A stretch of DNA of 49,969 nt from Ferruginibacter sp. (lineage in GTDB: Bacteria; Bacteroidota; Bacteroidia; Chitinophagales; Chitinophagaceae): NCBI GenBank assembly GCA_025351645.1, contig JANXVN010000155.1, positions 1 to 49,969 of the forward strand. Reading direction: 5' to 3'. Shown one piece after another: positions 26,029-34,637 of the stretch. Both the position numbers and the translations under genes were made by a program. Position 1 is the first letter of the stretch. Every line of letters starts with the position of its first letter. Below the pieces are notes generated by a model. That model saw only the letters and a list, made by a program, of their open reading frames with translations. It searched no databases and was not told where the DNA came from.

Positions 26029-27123
26029 TTAATCTTCTGTAATCTTCTCATCTCTTGCGTTGGCAACAAACACAGCGCTAATTTTCTTTAAAGGGTTTTT
26101 ATGCTGGCTCGCAAATTCTTTTCGGGCATTAATAATATCTATCGTTTTAAAAATAGCTTCACGGAAAGAGGATTCATCAGCCATATTTTTTCCTGCAATA
26201 TCAAACGCAACGCCATGGTCTGGCGAAGTACGGATACCATCTAAGCCTGCCGTATAATTTACGCCTTCGCCATGCGCCAGCGATTTAAAAGGTATTAGCC
26301 CCTGGTCGTGGTACATTGCCAAAACTGCATCAAATTTCTCATGCTGCCCTCTTGCAAAAAATGCATCAGCGCTGTAAGGGCCAAAACAAAAAATATCTTT
26401 ATGCTTGGCTTCTTTTATGGCAGGCCTAATAATTTCTTCTTCTTCACTGCCCATTAAACCTTCGTCGCCCGCATGTGGGTTAAGGCCCAGTACGGCAATC
26501 TTTGGCTTATCAATACCAAAATCTTTTTTAAGTGATTGGTTAATAATATTTAGCTTGCTAATAATGCTTTCTTTGGTGATGTATTGTGCAATATCCTTTA
26601 CAGCCACATGTTCTGTAACAAGGCCTACCCGCATATTTTCGGCTACCATAAACATTACCACATCGTTTACGCCATACAGGTTTTTAAAATAGGGCGTGTG
26701 CCCGGTAAAATTAAATTCTTCTGACTGGGTATTTTTTTTGTGGATGGGCGCTGTAACTAAACCATCGATCATGCCATCTTTTAAAGCTTCAGCAGCAATT
26801 ACCAGGCTCTGCACTGCATATTTTCCACCAATCGTGGTAAGTATGCCTGGTGTAACTGCCACCTCGTCTTCCCAGCAATTGTATAGGTTAACTTGTTTAT
26901 GATGTATACGGCTAGCATCTTTTATAACGCTAAAACTAAAGTTTATTTCAGGTAGCCCTTTGCGGTAAAAGTTAAGCACTTTATTGCTTGCAAATATAAC
27001 AGGCGTGCATATCTCCAGCAGGCGGGCATCGCCAATTGTTTTTATTATCAGTTCAAGGCCAATGCCATTTAAATCGCCACAAGTAAGGCCTATAACAGGC
27101 TTATTTTCTACAATAGTATGCAT
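26029..27123 (-). CDS. pdxA: 4-hydroxythreonine-4-phosphate dehydrogenase
   Basis: 364 residues from the ATG at 27123 (a 16-residue upstream extension is not family-like). It oxidises 4-phosphohydroxy-threonine with NAD+ in pyridoxal-phosphate synthesis. Family blocks: VIGLTCGDLNGIGLELI, VTAPIHKKN, FTGHTPYF with a metal/substrate His, VTEHVAVKDI, VLGLNPHAGDEGLMGSEE, MYHDQGLIPFKSLAHGEGVNYTAGL and the C-terminal RTSPDHGVAFDIAGKN. All metal-binding His are present. It is divergent from ksgA; in many bacteria pdxA and ksgA are neighbours, so the pairing is conserved here in a different orientation. Confidence 0.95.
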   Translation of the reverse strand: MHTIVENKPVIGLTCGDLNGIGLELIIKTIGDARLLEICTPVIFASNKVLNFYRKGLPEINFSFSVIKDASRIHHKQVNLYNCWEDEVAVTPGILTTIGGKYAVQSLVIAAEALKDGMIDGLVTAPIHKKNTQSEEFNFTGHTPYFKNLYGVNDVVMFMVAENMRVGLVTEHVAVKDIAQYITKESIISKLNIINQSLKKDFGIDKPKIAVLGLNPHAGDEGLMGSEEEEIIRPAIKEAKHKDIFCFGPYSADAFFARGQHEKFDAVLAMYHDQGLIPFKSLAHGEGVNYTAGLDGIRTSPDHGVAFDIAGKNMADESSFREAIFKTIDIINARKEFASQHKNPLKKISAVFVANARDEKITED

Positions 27124-27264
27124 GCTAACAAGTATTAGGCTGCGAAAATACAAATTCTTACTGGTACGCATTTTTATTTAGGATTTTTTACACAGTTGTA
27201 AAGCGGAGGCGGCTTGCTTCAAAGGGTTAGGCAGGCATAGCAATGCATAAAATTTATTTATCCT

Positions 27265-27272
27265 TACTTTTG
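27265..27272 (+). promoter_or_regulatory. candidate -7 element just before ksgA
   Basis: TACTTTTG matches TAnnTTTG exactly and ends 5 nt before the ksgA ATG (27278). If used, transcription would start at or within one or two bases of the start codon, giving an almost leaderless mRNA. No convincing -33 box was seen. Confidence 0.5.
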
Positions 27273-27277
27273 TGTAG

Positions 27278-28030
27278 ATGTTTAAAATAAAAAAATCATT
27301 AGGGCAGCATTTTTTAAAAGATGAAACTGTTATCGACAAAATAATAGCTGCGCTTAAAGAAGATAGCTGCACCAACCTGCTGGAAGTTGGCCCTGGCGGT
27401 GGCGCACTTACAAAGCATTTGCTGCAGATACCCGATATTAATTTTAAAGCAGTAGAGCTGGACGATGAAAAAACGGCTTATCTAAAAAAGACATACCCCA
27501 TCTTAAAAGACAATATCATCAGCCAGAGTTTTCTAGATATTGAAGAACCTTTTGATACACCTTTTACTGTTATCGGCAACTTCCCCTACAATATTTCTAC
27601 CCAAATTTTATTTAAGGTATTAGATTGGAAAGATAAAGTACCGGTAGTTATTGGCATGTTCCAAAAAGAAGTGGCGCAGCGTGCGGCATCCAAAGAAGGC
27701 AACAAAGTATATGGCGTGCTGAGCGTGCTGATACAAGCTTTTTACGAAGTAGAATATTTGTTTGATGTAAGCAACCTAAGCTTTAACCCGCCACCTAAAG
27801 TACAAAGCGGCGTAATTAGGCTAAAACGTAAAACAACTACGCTGGATGTTAAAAGCGACCGTGCCTTTAAAGTGCTGGTAAAAACGGCATTTAACCAGCG
27901 CCGCAAAACATTGCGTAATGCTGTAAAAAGTTTATTTACAGCAGAAGTTTTGCAAGATGCATTATTTGACAAACGAGCCGAAGCTTTAAGCGTGGAGGAA
28001 TTTGCAGCACTTACATTCAGGATGAGCTAA
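27278..28030 (+). CDS. rsmA: 16S rRNA dimethyladenosine transferase
   Basis: 250 residues. It dimethylates two adenines near the 3' end of 16S rRNA (also known as KsgA). The N-terminus KKSLGQHFLKDETVID is the family start; the SAM-binding motif is LEVGPGGGALT (35-45) and the catalytic NFPY is at 101-104. The C-terminal domain has NPPPKVQSGVIRL and AFNQRRKTLRNAVKSL. It is a single-gene unit facing away from pdxA. Confidence 0.97.
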   Translation: MFKIKKSLGQHFLKDETVIDKIIAALKEDSCTNLLEVGPGGGALTKHLLQIPDINFKAVELDDEKTAYLKKTYPILKDNIISQSFLDIEEPFDTPFTVIGNFPYNISTQILFKVLDWKDKVPVVIGMFQKEVAQRAASKEGNKVYGVLSVLIQAFYEVEYLFDVSNLSFNPPPKVQSGVIRLKRKTTTLDVKSDRAFKVLVKTAFNQRRKTLRNAVKSLFTAEVLQDALFDKRAEALSVEEFAALTFRMS

Positions 28031-28166
28031 TGGAAAAGCAATTGCTGTAAACGGTTCACCTATATTTTATAAAAACTAACGCCCGTTAGCTTTTTCAATT
28101 TCTTTCTTTGTATTTTTATAGTAGCGATTGGTTGCTAAGCTTCGATAAAGTTTGCTTATAGCTATT

Positions 28167-28183
28167 TTGTGCAAGCTGCACAA
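28167..28183. promoter_or_regulatory. palindrome TTGTGCA-N3-TGCACAA upstream of icmF
   Basis: Seven-base arms (28167-28173 and 28177-28183) around AGC. It is in the 265-nt gap before icmF. Its half-site GCACAA also makes up the palindrome at 28269-28280, suggesting a pair of sites for one regulator. Confidence 0.45.
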
Positions 28184-28268
28184 CCCTGTCAGGCTATGTC
28201 TATCAGGCGATATTAACTAGATAGCTATGTGATAGCCCGTGCAAGAAACAACCAGCCTTTTTTTTACT

Positions 28269-28280
28269 GCACAATTGTGC
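28269..28280. promoter_or_regulatory. palindrome GCACAATTGTGC before the icmF start
   Basis: A perfect 12-bp palindrome with GCACAA/TTGTGC half-sites, ending 16 nt before the icmF ATG. It lies where a repressor would block transcription or translation. Confidence 0.45.
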
Positions 28281-28296
28281 TTAATGTAAACCGATA

Positions 28297-31200
28297 ATGA
28301 GTGTTACACCCATCCATAAAATACGCATAGTAACGGCAGCAGCATTGTTTGATGGGCATGATGCCGCCATCAATATTATGCGCCGGATCCTTCAGGCAAA
28401 AGGAGCCGAAATTATACATCTTGGCCATAACCGCAGCGTTGCTGAAATTGTAGAATGTGCCCTTGAAGAAGATGCACAGGCTATTGCCATAACAAGTTAC
28501 CAGGGCGGCCATGTCGAATTTTTTACCTACATGAAAGATTTGCTGCAAGCCAATGGTGGCGGGCATATAAAAATATTTGGCGGCGGCGGCGGCACTATTT
28601 TGCCTGCAGAAATTGAAGAGCTGCACGCCTACGGAATCACCAGGATTTACAGTCCGGATGATGGCCGGCAAATGGGCCTTGAAGGGATGATTGATGATTT
28701 GTTGGAAAGAGCCTCCCTGCCCTTCAAAGGAGGGTTGTTAGAGCCTGCAGAGGGCAATAGCTTTGCGTTAGGCGAAAAGCGGGATATACTAAAAATTGGC
28801 AGGGCAATTACTGCTGCTGAAAATGGGGAAGACATAACACCATACATCAACGAATTAAGGACAGAGGCTAATAATTTAGAGAAATCCAAGGCCCCACCTT
28901 TGGTGGGAAGGGGAGCTGGGGATGCTGTTGTGCTCGGCATTACAGGTACTGGCGGCGCAGGAAAATCTTCTGTAACGGATGAGATAGTAAGGCGTTTTTT
29001 ACAGTACTATGTTGATAAAACGGTTGCCGTAATTTCTGTTGACCCATCTAAAAAAAAAACTGGCGGAGCCTTATTGGGCGATAGGATACGGATGAATGCC
29101 ATTGCATCGCCAAGGGCGTATATGCGCAGCCTTGCCACCAGGGAAAGCGATAAGGCGTTGAGCAAATATGTACAACAAGCCATTGATATTTGCAAAGCTG
29201 CCGGATACGATTTTATAATTTTGGAAAGTGCGGGCGTAGGGCAAAGCGATGTTTCTATAGTTGATTTTGTAGATGTTAGCCTTTATGTGATGACGCCTGA
29301 ATATGGTGCGCCCTCTCAATTAGAAAAGATAAATATGCTGGATTATGCAAGCATGGTATGCATCAATAAATTTGATAAGCCCGGTGCATTGGATGCTTTG
29401 CAGGATGTACGCAAGCAATACAAGCGCAACCATAATTTGTGGGATGCTGCAAATGAAGGGCTACCAATAATAGGCACTATTGCAGCCCAGTTTAATGATA
29501 CTGGCGTAAACGGATTGTTTGAAATGCTGATGGAAAAAATAGCCGCCAAAACAGGGGTAACCTTTAATGGCGATGTTGTACCCCACGTGGATGTAAAAGA
29601 TACAGTAAGCCAGCCTGCAATTATTCCCGCAAAGAGGATAAGGTATTTATCAGAGATAGTTGAAACTATTGCCCAGTATGATTTGTGGGTAAAAGAGCAA
29701 GGCGTAATTGCGACTCAGTTATACCAGATTGATGGAGCTTTACAAACCCTGTCGGCGGCTTCAGCCCCGGCAGCGGTGGGGCAAGAACTAATTAATTTGA
29801 AGAGAAATTTAGAAGAAAAGCTACATCCAGGCAACAAGCAATTAATTAGTAATTGGCCCGCAATAAAAGAAAGATATAGCAAGCAATTTTATGAATTCAC
29901 CGTAAGGGATAAAATAGTTAAGCAGCCGCTTATTTACAAAAGTTTAGCTGGCACAAACATACCAAAAGTAGTGCTTCCGAAATATAAAGATTGGGGCGAT
30001 ATACTTGCCTGGCAGCTTCAGGAAAATGTGCCTGGCGAGTTTCCATTTACGGCAGGCGTGTTTCCTTTAAAAAGAGAAGGCGAAGACCCTACCAGGATGT
30101 TTGCCGGTGAAGGCAGCCCCGAACGTACCAACAGGCGTTTTCATTATGTAAGCCTTGGGCTACCGGCAAAACGCTTATCCACCGCATTTGATTCTGTTAC
30201 GCTGTATGGCGAAAACCCGGCAAAGCGCCCTGATATATTTGGCAAAATAGGCAACAGCGGCGTAAGTATTGCAACGGTCGACGATGCCAAAAAGCTGTAT
30301 AGCGGATTTGATTTGTGTGATGCAAAGACTTCTGTAAGCATGACCATTAATGGGCCTGCACCTATTATTTTAGCTTTTTTTATGAACGCAGCCATCGACC
30401 AGCAATGTGAAAAATATATTATTGAAAACAATTTGCAAGAGGCCGTCAACAAAATCATTGAAGCAAAGTATAATATTGAAGAATTACCGAAATATATTGA
30501 TGCCGATGGAAAGCCAATGGCGTGTATAAACTTATTTGCCAGCCCAAAAGAAAGTGCTAATGAAAGAACAAACGCAGCAGAATCCGAGAACCCCCTTTTT
30601 GGGGGCAGGGGGGCTGGTAATAATTGGCTGGGCTTACGTTTGCTAGGCTTGGCCGGCGAAAGCATTTTACCAAAAGAGGTGTATGAAAAAATAAAAGCGC
30701 AGGCATTAGAAACTGTTAGGGGCACTGTGCAAGCTGATATTTTAAAAGAAGACCAGGCGCAAAATACTTGCATCTTTTCTACCGAATTTGCTTTAAAATT
30801 AATGGGCGATGTACAGCAATATTTTATTGATAATAAAGTACAAAATTTTTATAGCGTAAGCATCAGTGGCTATCATATTGCAGAGGCTGGCGCAAACCCA
30901 ATAACACAGCTGGCCTTTACTTTAGCAAACGGCTTTACCTATGTGGAGTATTATTTAAGCAGGGGTATGCACATTGATGATTTTGCGCCAAACCTGTCTT
31001 TCTTTTTTAGCAATGGCATGGATCCGGAGTATAGCGTTATTGGGCGTGTTGCAAGAAAAATATGGGCCAAGGCGATGAAGTATACATACAAAGCTAATAG
31101 CCGGTCGCAAAAGTTAAAATACCATATCCAAACATCTGGGCGATCGCTGCATGCGCAGGAAATCGACTTTAACGATATCCGCACGACACTACAAGCGCTA

Positions 31201-31818
31201 TATGCAATTTATGACAACTGCAATTCGCTTCACACCAACGCTTACGACGAAGCCATCACAACACCTACCGAAGAAAGCGTACGAAGGGCAATGGCTATAC
31301 AATTAATTATTAACAGGGAACTCGGTACCGCTAAAAATGAAAACCCCAACCAAGGGTCTTTTTTAATAGAAGAGATGACAAATTTGGTAGAAGCCGCCGT
31401 GCTGGCAGAGTTTGAGCGCCTTACAGAAAGAGGTGGTGTATTGGGCGCAATGGAACGCATGTACCAGCGCAATAAAATTCAGGAAGAAAGCCTTTACTAT
31501 GAAACATTAAAACACACAGGCGAATACCCGATTATAGGCGTTAATACTTTTTTAAATAAAAAAGGAAGCCCAACCATTTTACCTACAGAAATTATCCGCA
31601 GCACAACTGATGAAAAAGAATCACAGATAAAAGCGCTAAGGTTATTTCACGCCAGGCACAAAGATAAAAGTGGGGCAATGCTACAACGCTTGCAAGCCGT
31701 TGCCATAGCTAATGGCAATATTTTTGCCGAATTGATGGAGACTGTTAAATACTGTTCGCTTGGGCAAATAACCAATGCGTTGTATGCGGTAGGCGGCCAA
31801 TACAGACGAAATATGTAA
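28297..31818 (+). CDS. icmF: fused acyl-CoA mutase IcmF (B12-binding, GTPase chaperone and mutase domains)
   Basis: 1173 residues. The domains in order are a B12-binding domain (about 9-135, with DGHDAAIN supplying the cobalamin-ligand His21 and a VEFFTYM region), a MeaB-like GTPase (P-loop [12 protein letters not shown] about 214-225), and the mutase barrel (about 540-1173, with [38 protein letters not shown]). IcmF interconverts isobutyryl-CoA and butyryl-CoA with adenosylcobalamin and includes its own reactivation chaperone. At 1173 residues it is longer than the roughly 1090 of known IcmF proteins. Part of the excess coincides with three in-frame palindromic repeats at residues about 138-148, 198-209 and 764-776. 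Two GCACAA palindromes lie upstream. Confidence 0.93.
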   Translation: MSVTPIHKIRIVTAAALFDGHDAAINIMRRILQAKGAEIIHLGHNRSVAEIVECALEEDAQAIAITSYQGGHVEFFTYMKDLLQANGGGHIKIFGGGGGTILPAEIEELHAYGITRIYSPDDGRQMGLEGMIDDLLERASLPFKGGLLEPAEGNSFALGEKRDILKIGRAITAAENGEDITPYINELRTEANNLEKSKAPPLVGRGAGDAVVLGITGTGGAGKSSVTDEIVRRFLQYYVDKTVAVISVDPSKKKTGGALLGDRIRMNAIASPRAYMRSLATRESDKALSKYVQQAIDICKAAGYDFIILESAGVGQSDVSIVDFVDVSLYVMTPEYGAPSQLEKINMLDYASMVCINKFDKPGALDALQDVRKQYKRNHNLWDAANEGLPIIGTIAAQFNDTGVNGLFEMLMEKIAAKTGVTFNGDVVPHVDVKDTVSQPAIIPAKRIRYLSEIVETIAQYDLWVKEQGVIATQLYQIDGALQTLSAASAPAAVGQELINLKRNLEEKLHPGNKQLISNWPAIKERYSKQFYEFTVRDKIVKQPLIYKSLAGTNIPKVVLPKYKDWGDILAWQLQENVPGEFPFTAGVFPLKREGEDPTRMFAGEGSPERTNRRFHYVSLGLPAKRLSTAFDSVTLYGENPAKRPDIFGKIGNSGVSIATVDDAKKLYSGFDLCDAKTSVSMTINGPAPIILAFFMNAAIDQQCEKYIIENNLQEAVNKIIEAKYNIEELPKYIDADGKPMACINLFASPKESANERTNAAESENPLFGGRGAGNNWLGLRLLGLAGESILPKEVYEKIKAQALETVRGTVQADILKEDQAQNTCIFSTEFALKLMGDVQQYFIDNKVQNFYSVSISGYHIAEAGANPITQLAFTLANGFTYVEYYLSRGMHIDDFAPNLSFFFSNGMDPEYSVIGRVARKIWAKAMKYTYKANSRSQKLKYHIQTSGRSLHAQEIDFNDIRTTLQALYAIYDNCNSLHTNAYDEAITTPTEESVRRAMAIQLIINRELGTAKNENPNQGSFLIEEMTNLVEAAVLAEFERLTERGGVLGAMERMYQRNKIQEESLYYETLKHTGEYPIIGVNTFLNKKGSPTILPTEIIRSTTDEKESQIKALRLFHARHKDKSGAMLQRLQAVAIANGNIFAELMETVKYCSLGQITNALYAVGGQYRRNM
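28710..28738 (+). repeat. 29-bp palindromic repeat, copy 1 (inside icmF)
   Basis: Matches the intergenic copy at 49324-49352 at 26 of 29 bases, including GCCTCCC, then CCC(T/C)(T/C)C-AAA-GGAGGGTT. In the protein it yields [10 protein letters not shown] (residues 139-148), lying in the linker after the B12-binding domain. The icmF frame stays open. Confidence 0.85.
28889..28917 (-). repeat. 29-bp palindromic repeat, copy 2 (inside icmF)
   Basis: In reverse orientation, with stem CCCACC and GGTGGG (28893-28898, 28902-28907) around TTT, followed by GGGGAGCT. It matches the 49324 copy at about 21 of 29, with a compensatory change in the stem. It is read as [11 protein letters not shown] (about residues 198-208), just before the GTPase P-loop. 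Confidence 0.75.
30587..30615 (-). repeat. 29-bp palindromic repeat, copy 3 (inside icmF)
   Basis: Reverse orientation, stem CCCCC and GGGGG (30591-30595, 30601-30605) around TTTTT, then CAGGGGGGCT; 23 of 29 bases match the 49324 copy. It is read as [11 protein letters not shown] (about residues 764-774), in the same phase as copy 2, which gives [10 protein letters not shown]. Confidence 0.8.
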
Positions 31819-31921
31819 TGGCAAAACCTTAGCCTGGTCAAGTACACTATTGAAGGTGGCCACGGGCTGCTGTATTTACAATAGTAAGCTATCCATTATA
31901 AAATATCCATTAATTTTGAGT

Positions 31922-32788
31922 ATGCTAGTAATTGAAAATGAAAAATTAAAAGCTGTTATTTCAGCTAAAGGCGCAGAGCTGCAAAGCCTTATAAATAAGG
32001 AAACCGGGCTTGAATATATGTGGAGCGGCGATGCTGCTTACTGGGGCAAGCATAGCCCAATACTATTTCCTATTGTAGGCACATTGAAAGATGATACGTA
32101 CTATTATAAAGAGATTGCCTACCAGCTTAGCCGCCATGGCTTTGCAAGGGAAAGGGTTTTTATGAAAGACCAGATAAACACAAACGAGGCATTGTTTACG
32201 TTAGAACAAGATGTAGATACACTAGCCGTTTATCCTTTTGCTTTCTCATTAAAGCTGCGGTATACCCTACAAGATACTGCGCTCGTTTGTACCTACGATG
32301 TAAGCAATACCGGTTATGATGACTTGCTTTTTTCTGTTGGCGGGCACCCTGCTTTTGCGTTGCCTATGGTTGCGGGCACTACCTACGCAGACTATCATTT
32401 AGAATTTAATGATACAGAACAATTGCATCGTTGGAAACTGGAAGGCGGGCTTATAGCCAGCCATGCAGAATTATTGCCTACACCTAACAATAAGCTTGCA
32501 TTACAGCACGATTTATTTTATGAAGATGCCATTGTACTAAAAGATATGAAAAGCACTAGCATAACCGTAGCCTCGGATAAGCATACCCATGGGCTCCGTT
32601 TTAATTTTACCGGGTTCCCTTTTTTCGGTATATGGGCAGCTAAGGATGCTAATTTTGTATGCCTGGAACCCTGGTGTGGCCTTGCCGATAGCGTGGCAAC
32701 TAACCAGCAGCTTACCGCTAAAGAAGGAATTATAACATTAGCTGCAAATACTCACTGGCAGCGCAGCTGGAATGTGGAATGTTTTTAA
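31922..32788 (+). CDS. aldose 1-epimerase family protein
   Basis: 288 residues from the ATG at 31922 (an upstream extension of 24 residues in the same frame looks random). Beta-sandwich galactose-mutarotase fold. Visible features: an N-terminal VIENEKLKAVISAKGAELQSL, the WSGDAAYWGKHSPILFPIVG block, SVGGHPAFALP with the conserved His, and FFGIWAAKDANFVCLEPWCG near the C-terminus with a conserved acid. It resembles the LacX/YihR-like subfamily rather than GalM. It interconverts sugar anomers; the sugar is not clear. It ends 25 nt before a convergent small gene. Confidence 0.88.
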   Translation: MLVIENEKLKAVISAKGAELQSLINKETGLEYMWSGDAAYWGKHSPILFPIVGTLKDDTYYYKEIAYQLSRHGFARERVFMKDQINTNEALFTLEQDVDTLAVYPFAFSLKLRYTLQDTALVCTYDVSNTGYDDLLFSVGGHPAFALPMVAGTTYADYHLEFNDTEQLHRWKLEGGLIASHAELLPTPNNKLALQHDLFYEDAIVLKDMKSTSITVASDKHTHGLRFNFTGFPFFGIWAAKDANFVCLEPWCGLADSVATNQQLTAKEGIITLAANTHWQRSWNVECF

Positions 32789-32812
32789 GATGGCAAAGTA
32801 GTTGCTGGTTTA

Positions 32813-33025
32813 TTACTGTAGCTCCTCACAAAAATAGCCGGCATCCAACAATATGGTTTTTACATCGGTAGGCTTAATATTATTAGCCATACCCCGTAAA
32901 ATATTATCACAGCCTTGTAAAGCTACATTCCATTTTTGTACGGCTGGATGTGTATTTAAAGTACTGCCAATAGTATCGATTTGATGGGTAGTCGTGAGGT
33001 TGGTCTTAAAAACGAGTATTTGCAT
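32813..33025 (-). CDS. small HMA-fold protein without the metal-binding CxxC
   Basis: 70 residues. Its pattern, starting QILVFKTNLTTTHQIDTIGS, then HPAVQKWNVALQGCDNILRG and KTILLDAGYFCEEL, fits the beta-alpha-beta-beta-alpha-beta fold of heavy-metal-associated domains. The CxxC metal motif is absent; Cys residues occur singly. Homologues are widespread in Bacteroidota as uncharacterised proteins. It follows the small membrane protein on the same strand and may be the last gene of the sigma-factor transcript. Confidence 0.7.
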   Translation of the reverse strand: MQILVFKTNLTTTHQIDTIGSTLNTHPAVQKWNVALQGCDNILRGMANNIKPTDVKTILLDAGYFCEELQ

Positions 33026-33081
33026 ACATAAACAATTAGGAAAGAGACACTATAATTGGCCCGCTTAATTTTTATCATTTT

Positions 33082-33444
33082 TTATTCAGCCATGTCAGAA
33101 GCTTCCCGCCCACGCATGTTCCACCTGCTGCCGCAACGGTTTTTCCATTCCGATTTAAATTTTTCTTTTTCTTCCGGCGTCATGTTGCCAAATTTTTCCT
33201 GCATCTTTTTCCGCCACTCTTGTTTGCGGTCGCCAAAACGGCCGCTACCGCCTTTAAAGCCACCAAATAATATTTTGCTTAAAAGTAAAATGCCTAAGGC
33301 TTGTAAAAAAGTAATTGTTTTTACCCCCAGTACTGCTGGTAAAATGGCGTTCCACAAGCCCATTACCAGTAGCCCTATCAATAAGCCAAATGCAACAAAG
33401 CAAAGTAAAAATAACAGCCCTTTTTTTATCCAAAACTTTTTCAT
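33082..33444 (-). CDS. small membrane protein downstream of the ECF sigma gene
   Basis: 120 residues. Two hydrophobic segments (about 8-35 and 42-60: LFLLCFVAFGLLIGLLVMGL, FLQALGILLLSKILFG) are followed by a charged helical tail (GSGRFGDRKQEWRKKMQEKF, GNMTPEEKEKFKSEWKNRCG). The MTPEEKEKFKSEW text resembles the helical repeats of Spy/heavy-metal-sensor proteins. It lies 57 nt downstream of the ECF sigma factor on the same strand, a common position for anti-sigma or sensor partners. I infer a regulatory or stress-sensing role; no family is certain. Confidence 0.7.
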   Translation of the reverse strand: MKKFWIKKGLLFLLCFVAFGLLIGLLVMGLWNAILPAVLGVKTITFLQALGILLLSKILFGGFKGGSGRFGDRKQEWRKKMQEKFGNMTPEEKEKFKSEWKNRCGSRWNMRGREASDMAE

Positions 33445-33500
33445 AATTTAATTTTTTATTACAGCTTTAGTGCCTTTGTAAGGGGCAGGCCAATGGCTGT

Positions 33501-34079
33501 TTAATAATTTAACAATTCGTCTCTTGTTGAGCGCAGCCGGTTACGTAAATGCAATACTGCATAGCGTTTTCGGCTTAACAACGTGGCTACGCTAACGCCA
33601 GTCTTTTCTTCCATTTCTTTAAAAGATGTGCCATTCATTTCATGGTCGATAAACACTTCCCGTTGTTCGGCGGGCAATTCGTCAAGTGCAAGCTGAAGCT
33701 CATCCCAAAAAATATTGCGCAGGTACTCTGTTTCAGGGTTATCGCTAGAGGGAAGCAATATCTCTTGCCAATTAAAATTATCGCCTTCGGCATCTGATGC
33801 AGGAAAAATATCATCTGCCAGCGGCAATTTTTTTTTGCGGTAACTATCTTTTATTTTATTTCCGGCAACGGTGTACAACCAACTGCTTGCTTGCTTGATG
33901 GGTTCGGTACTGCCTGCAAACTGGTAAAAAACTTCTTGTAAAATATCTTCTGCATCTTCGGTACTGGCTACTCGTTTTTTAATAAACCCAAACAGCCGCC
34001 TGCTCATAGTCTTAATGATATGGGTTATATTATTATGCTCAGCGGGCATTCCGGTTGGTATAGTCAGTACATCGTCCAT
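33501..34079 (-). CDS. ECF RNA polymerase sigma factor
   Basis: 192 residues from the ATG at 34079 (an upstream extension of 46 residues is not family-like). Region 2 includes FIKKRVASTEDAEDILQEVF, with the DILQEVF block that contacts the core polymerase, and IKQASSWLYTVAGNKIKDSY for -10 recognition. Region 4 is LQLALDELPAEQREVFIDHEM and then the helix-turn-helix GTSFKEMEEKTGVSVATLLS with RKRYAVLHL. The protein directs RNA polymerase to a stress or extracytoplasmic regulon. It is followed by the two small genes at 33082 and 32813, which probably form its operon and may include a membrane-bound regulator. Confidence 0.93.
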   Translation of the reverse strand: MDDVLTIPTGMPAEHNNITHIIKTMSRRLFGFIKKRVASTEDAEDILQEVFYQFAGSTEPIKQASSWLYTVAGNKIKDSYRKKKLPLADDIFPASDAEGDNFNWQEILLPSSDNPETEYLRNIFWDELQLALDELPAEQREVFIDHEMNGTSFKEMEEKTGVSVATLLSRKRYAVLHLRNRLRSTRDELLNY

Positions 34080-34637
34080 GTTATATATTAGAGCAGACGA
34101 ATAACGGAAACCAATATTTTTAAAAGTTAAAAAATATTTTTTACAAGATAACGCTCCTTTTACGCAAAGGGATAAGCAATAAAGGAAATAGTGAACTTTT
34201 AATCGGGCATGCCTCAAATTTAATTGTTTAAATCGTACACTAACAATAAGTATAAGCCCCGGAGTGCGTGATAAAAGATGCCTGAAAAACCAATGTAAAA
34301 GAGTGCGACGCCACCGCAGTTGAACATAGCTACTGTATTTGCCTGGACAAAAAATGTATTTATTTGTATTATAGCTCGCAATTGATGATAAAAAATGTTA
34401 GGCGATATTTGCCTTTTTCTTTTTAAGTAATTGCATGCGGGAGACGGCGAAAAATTAAACAGGATATGGGGTTTGATTAAATTTAAATAGCCTGTTAACG
34501 TAGCTTAATTTAGCCACAGCAGCAAGCACGCTGTGGAATTTTGTACTCATTTAGTATAGAACTATATTGAAATGGTAATGGCACAATTATTAGGCGTGTT
34601 GAGGTATAAAAACTTAAACACCTATAAAATTAATACC
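34080..34637. other. divergent intergenic region between the sigma and DJ-1 genes
   Basis: 558 nt. A GC-richer part around 34256-34360 contains GAGTGCG twice (34262-34268 and 34301-34307). A hairpin CCACAGC/GCTGTGG at 34514-34536 is followed by AATTTT. No ORF with family similarity and no confident promoter were found. Confidence 0.5.

Noticed and set aside
28031..28296. Cobalamin riboswitch upstream of icmF
   Set aside because: No B12-box-like sequence or fold could be recognised; only the GCACAA palindromes stand out.
29748..29785. GC-rich icmF segment considered as a fourth in-gene copy of the palindromic repeat
   Set aside because: It contains CCCCGGCAGCGGTGGGG-like text but lacks the AAA loop and the CCCYCC/GGRGGG stem, so similarity is not adequate.
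30144..30773. 209-codon antisense open frame within icmF
   Set aside because: Overlaps the conserved mutase domain entirely and has no family-like sequence.
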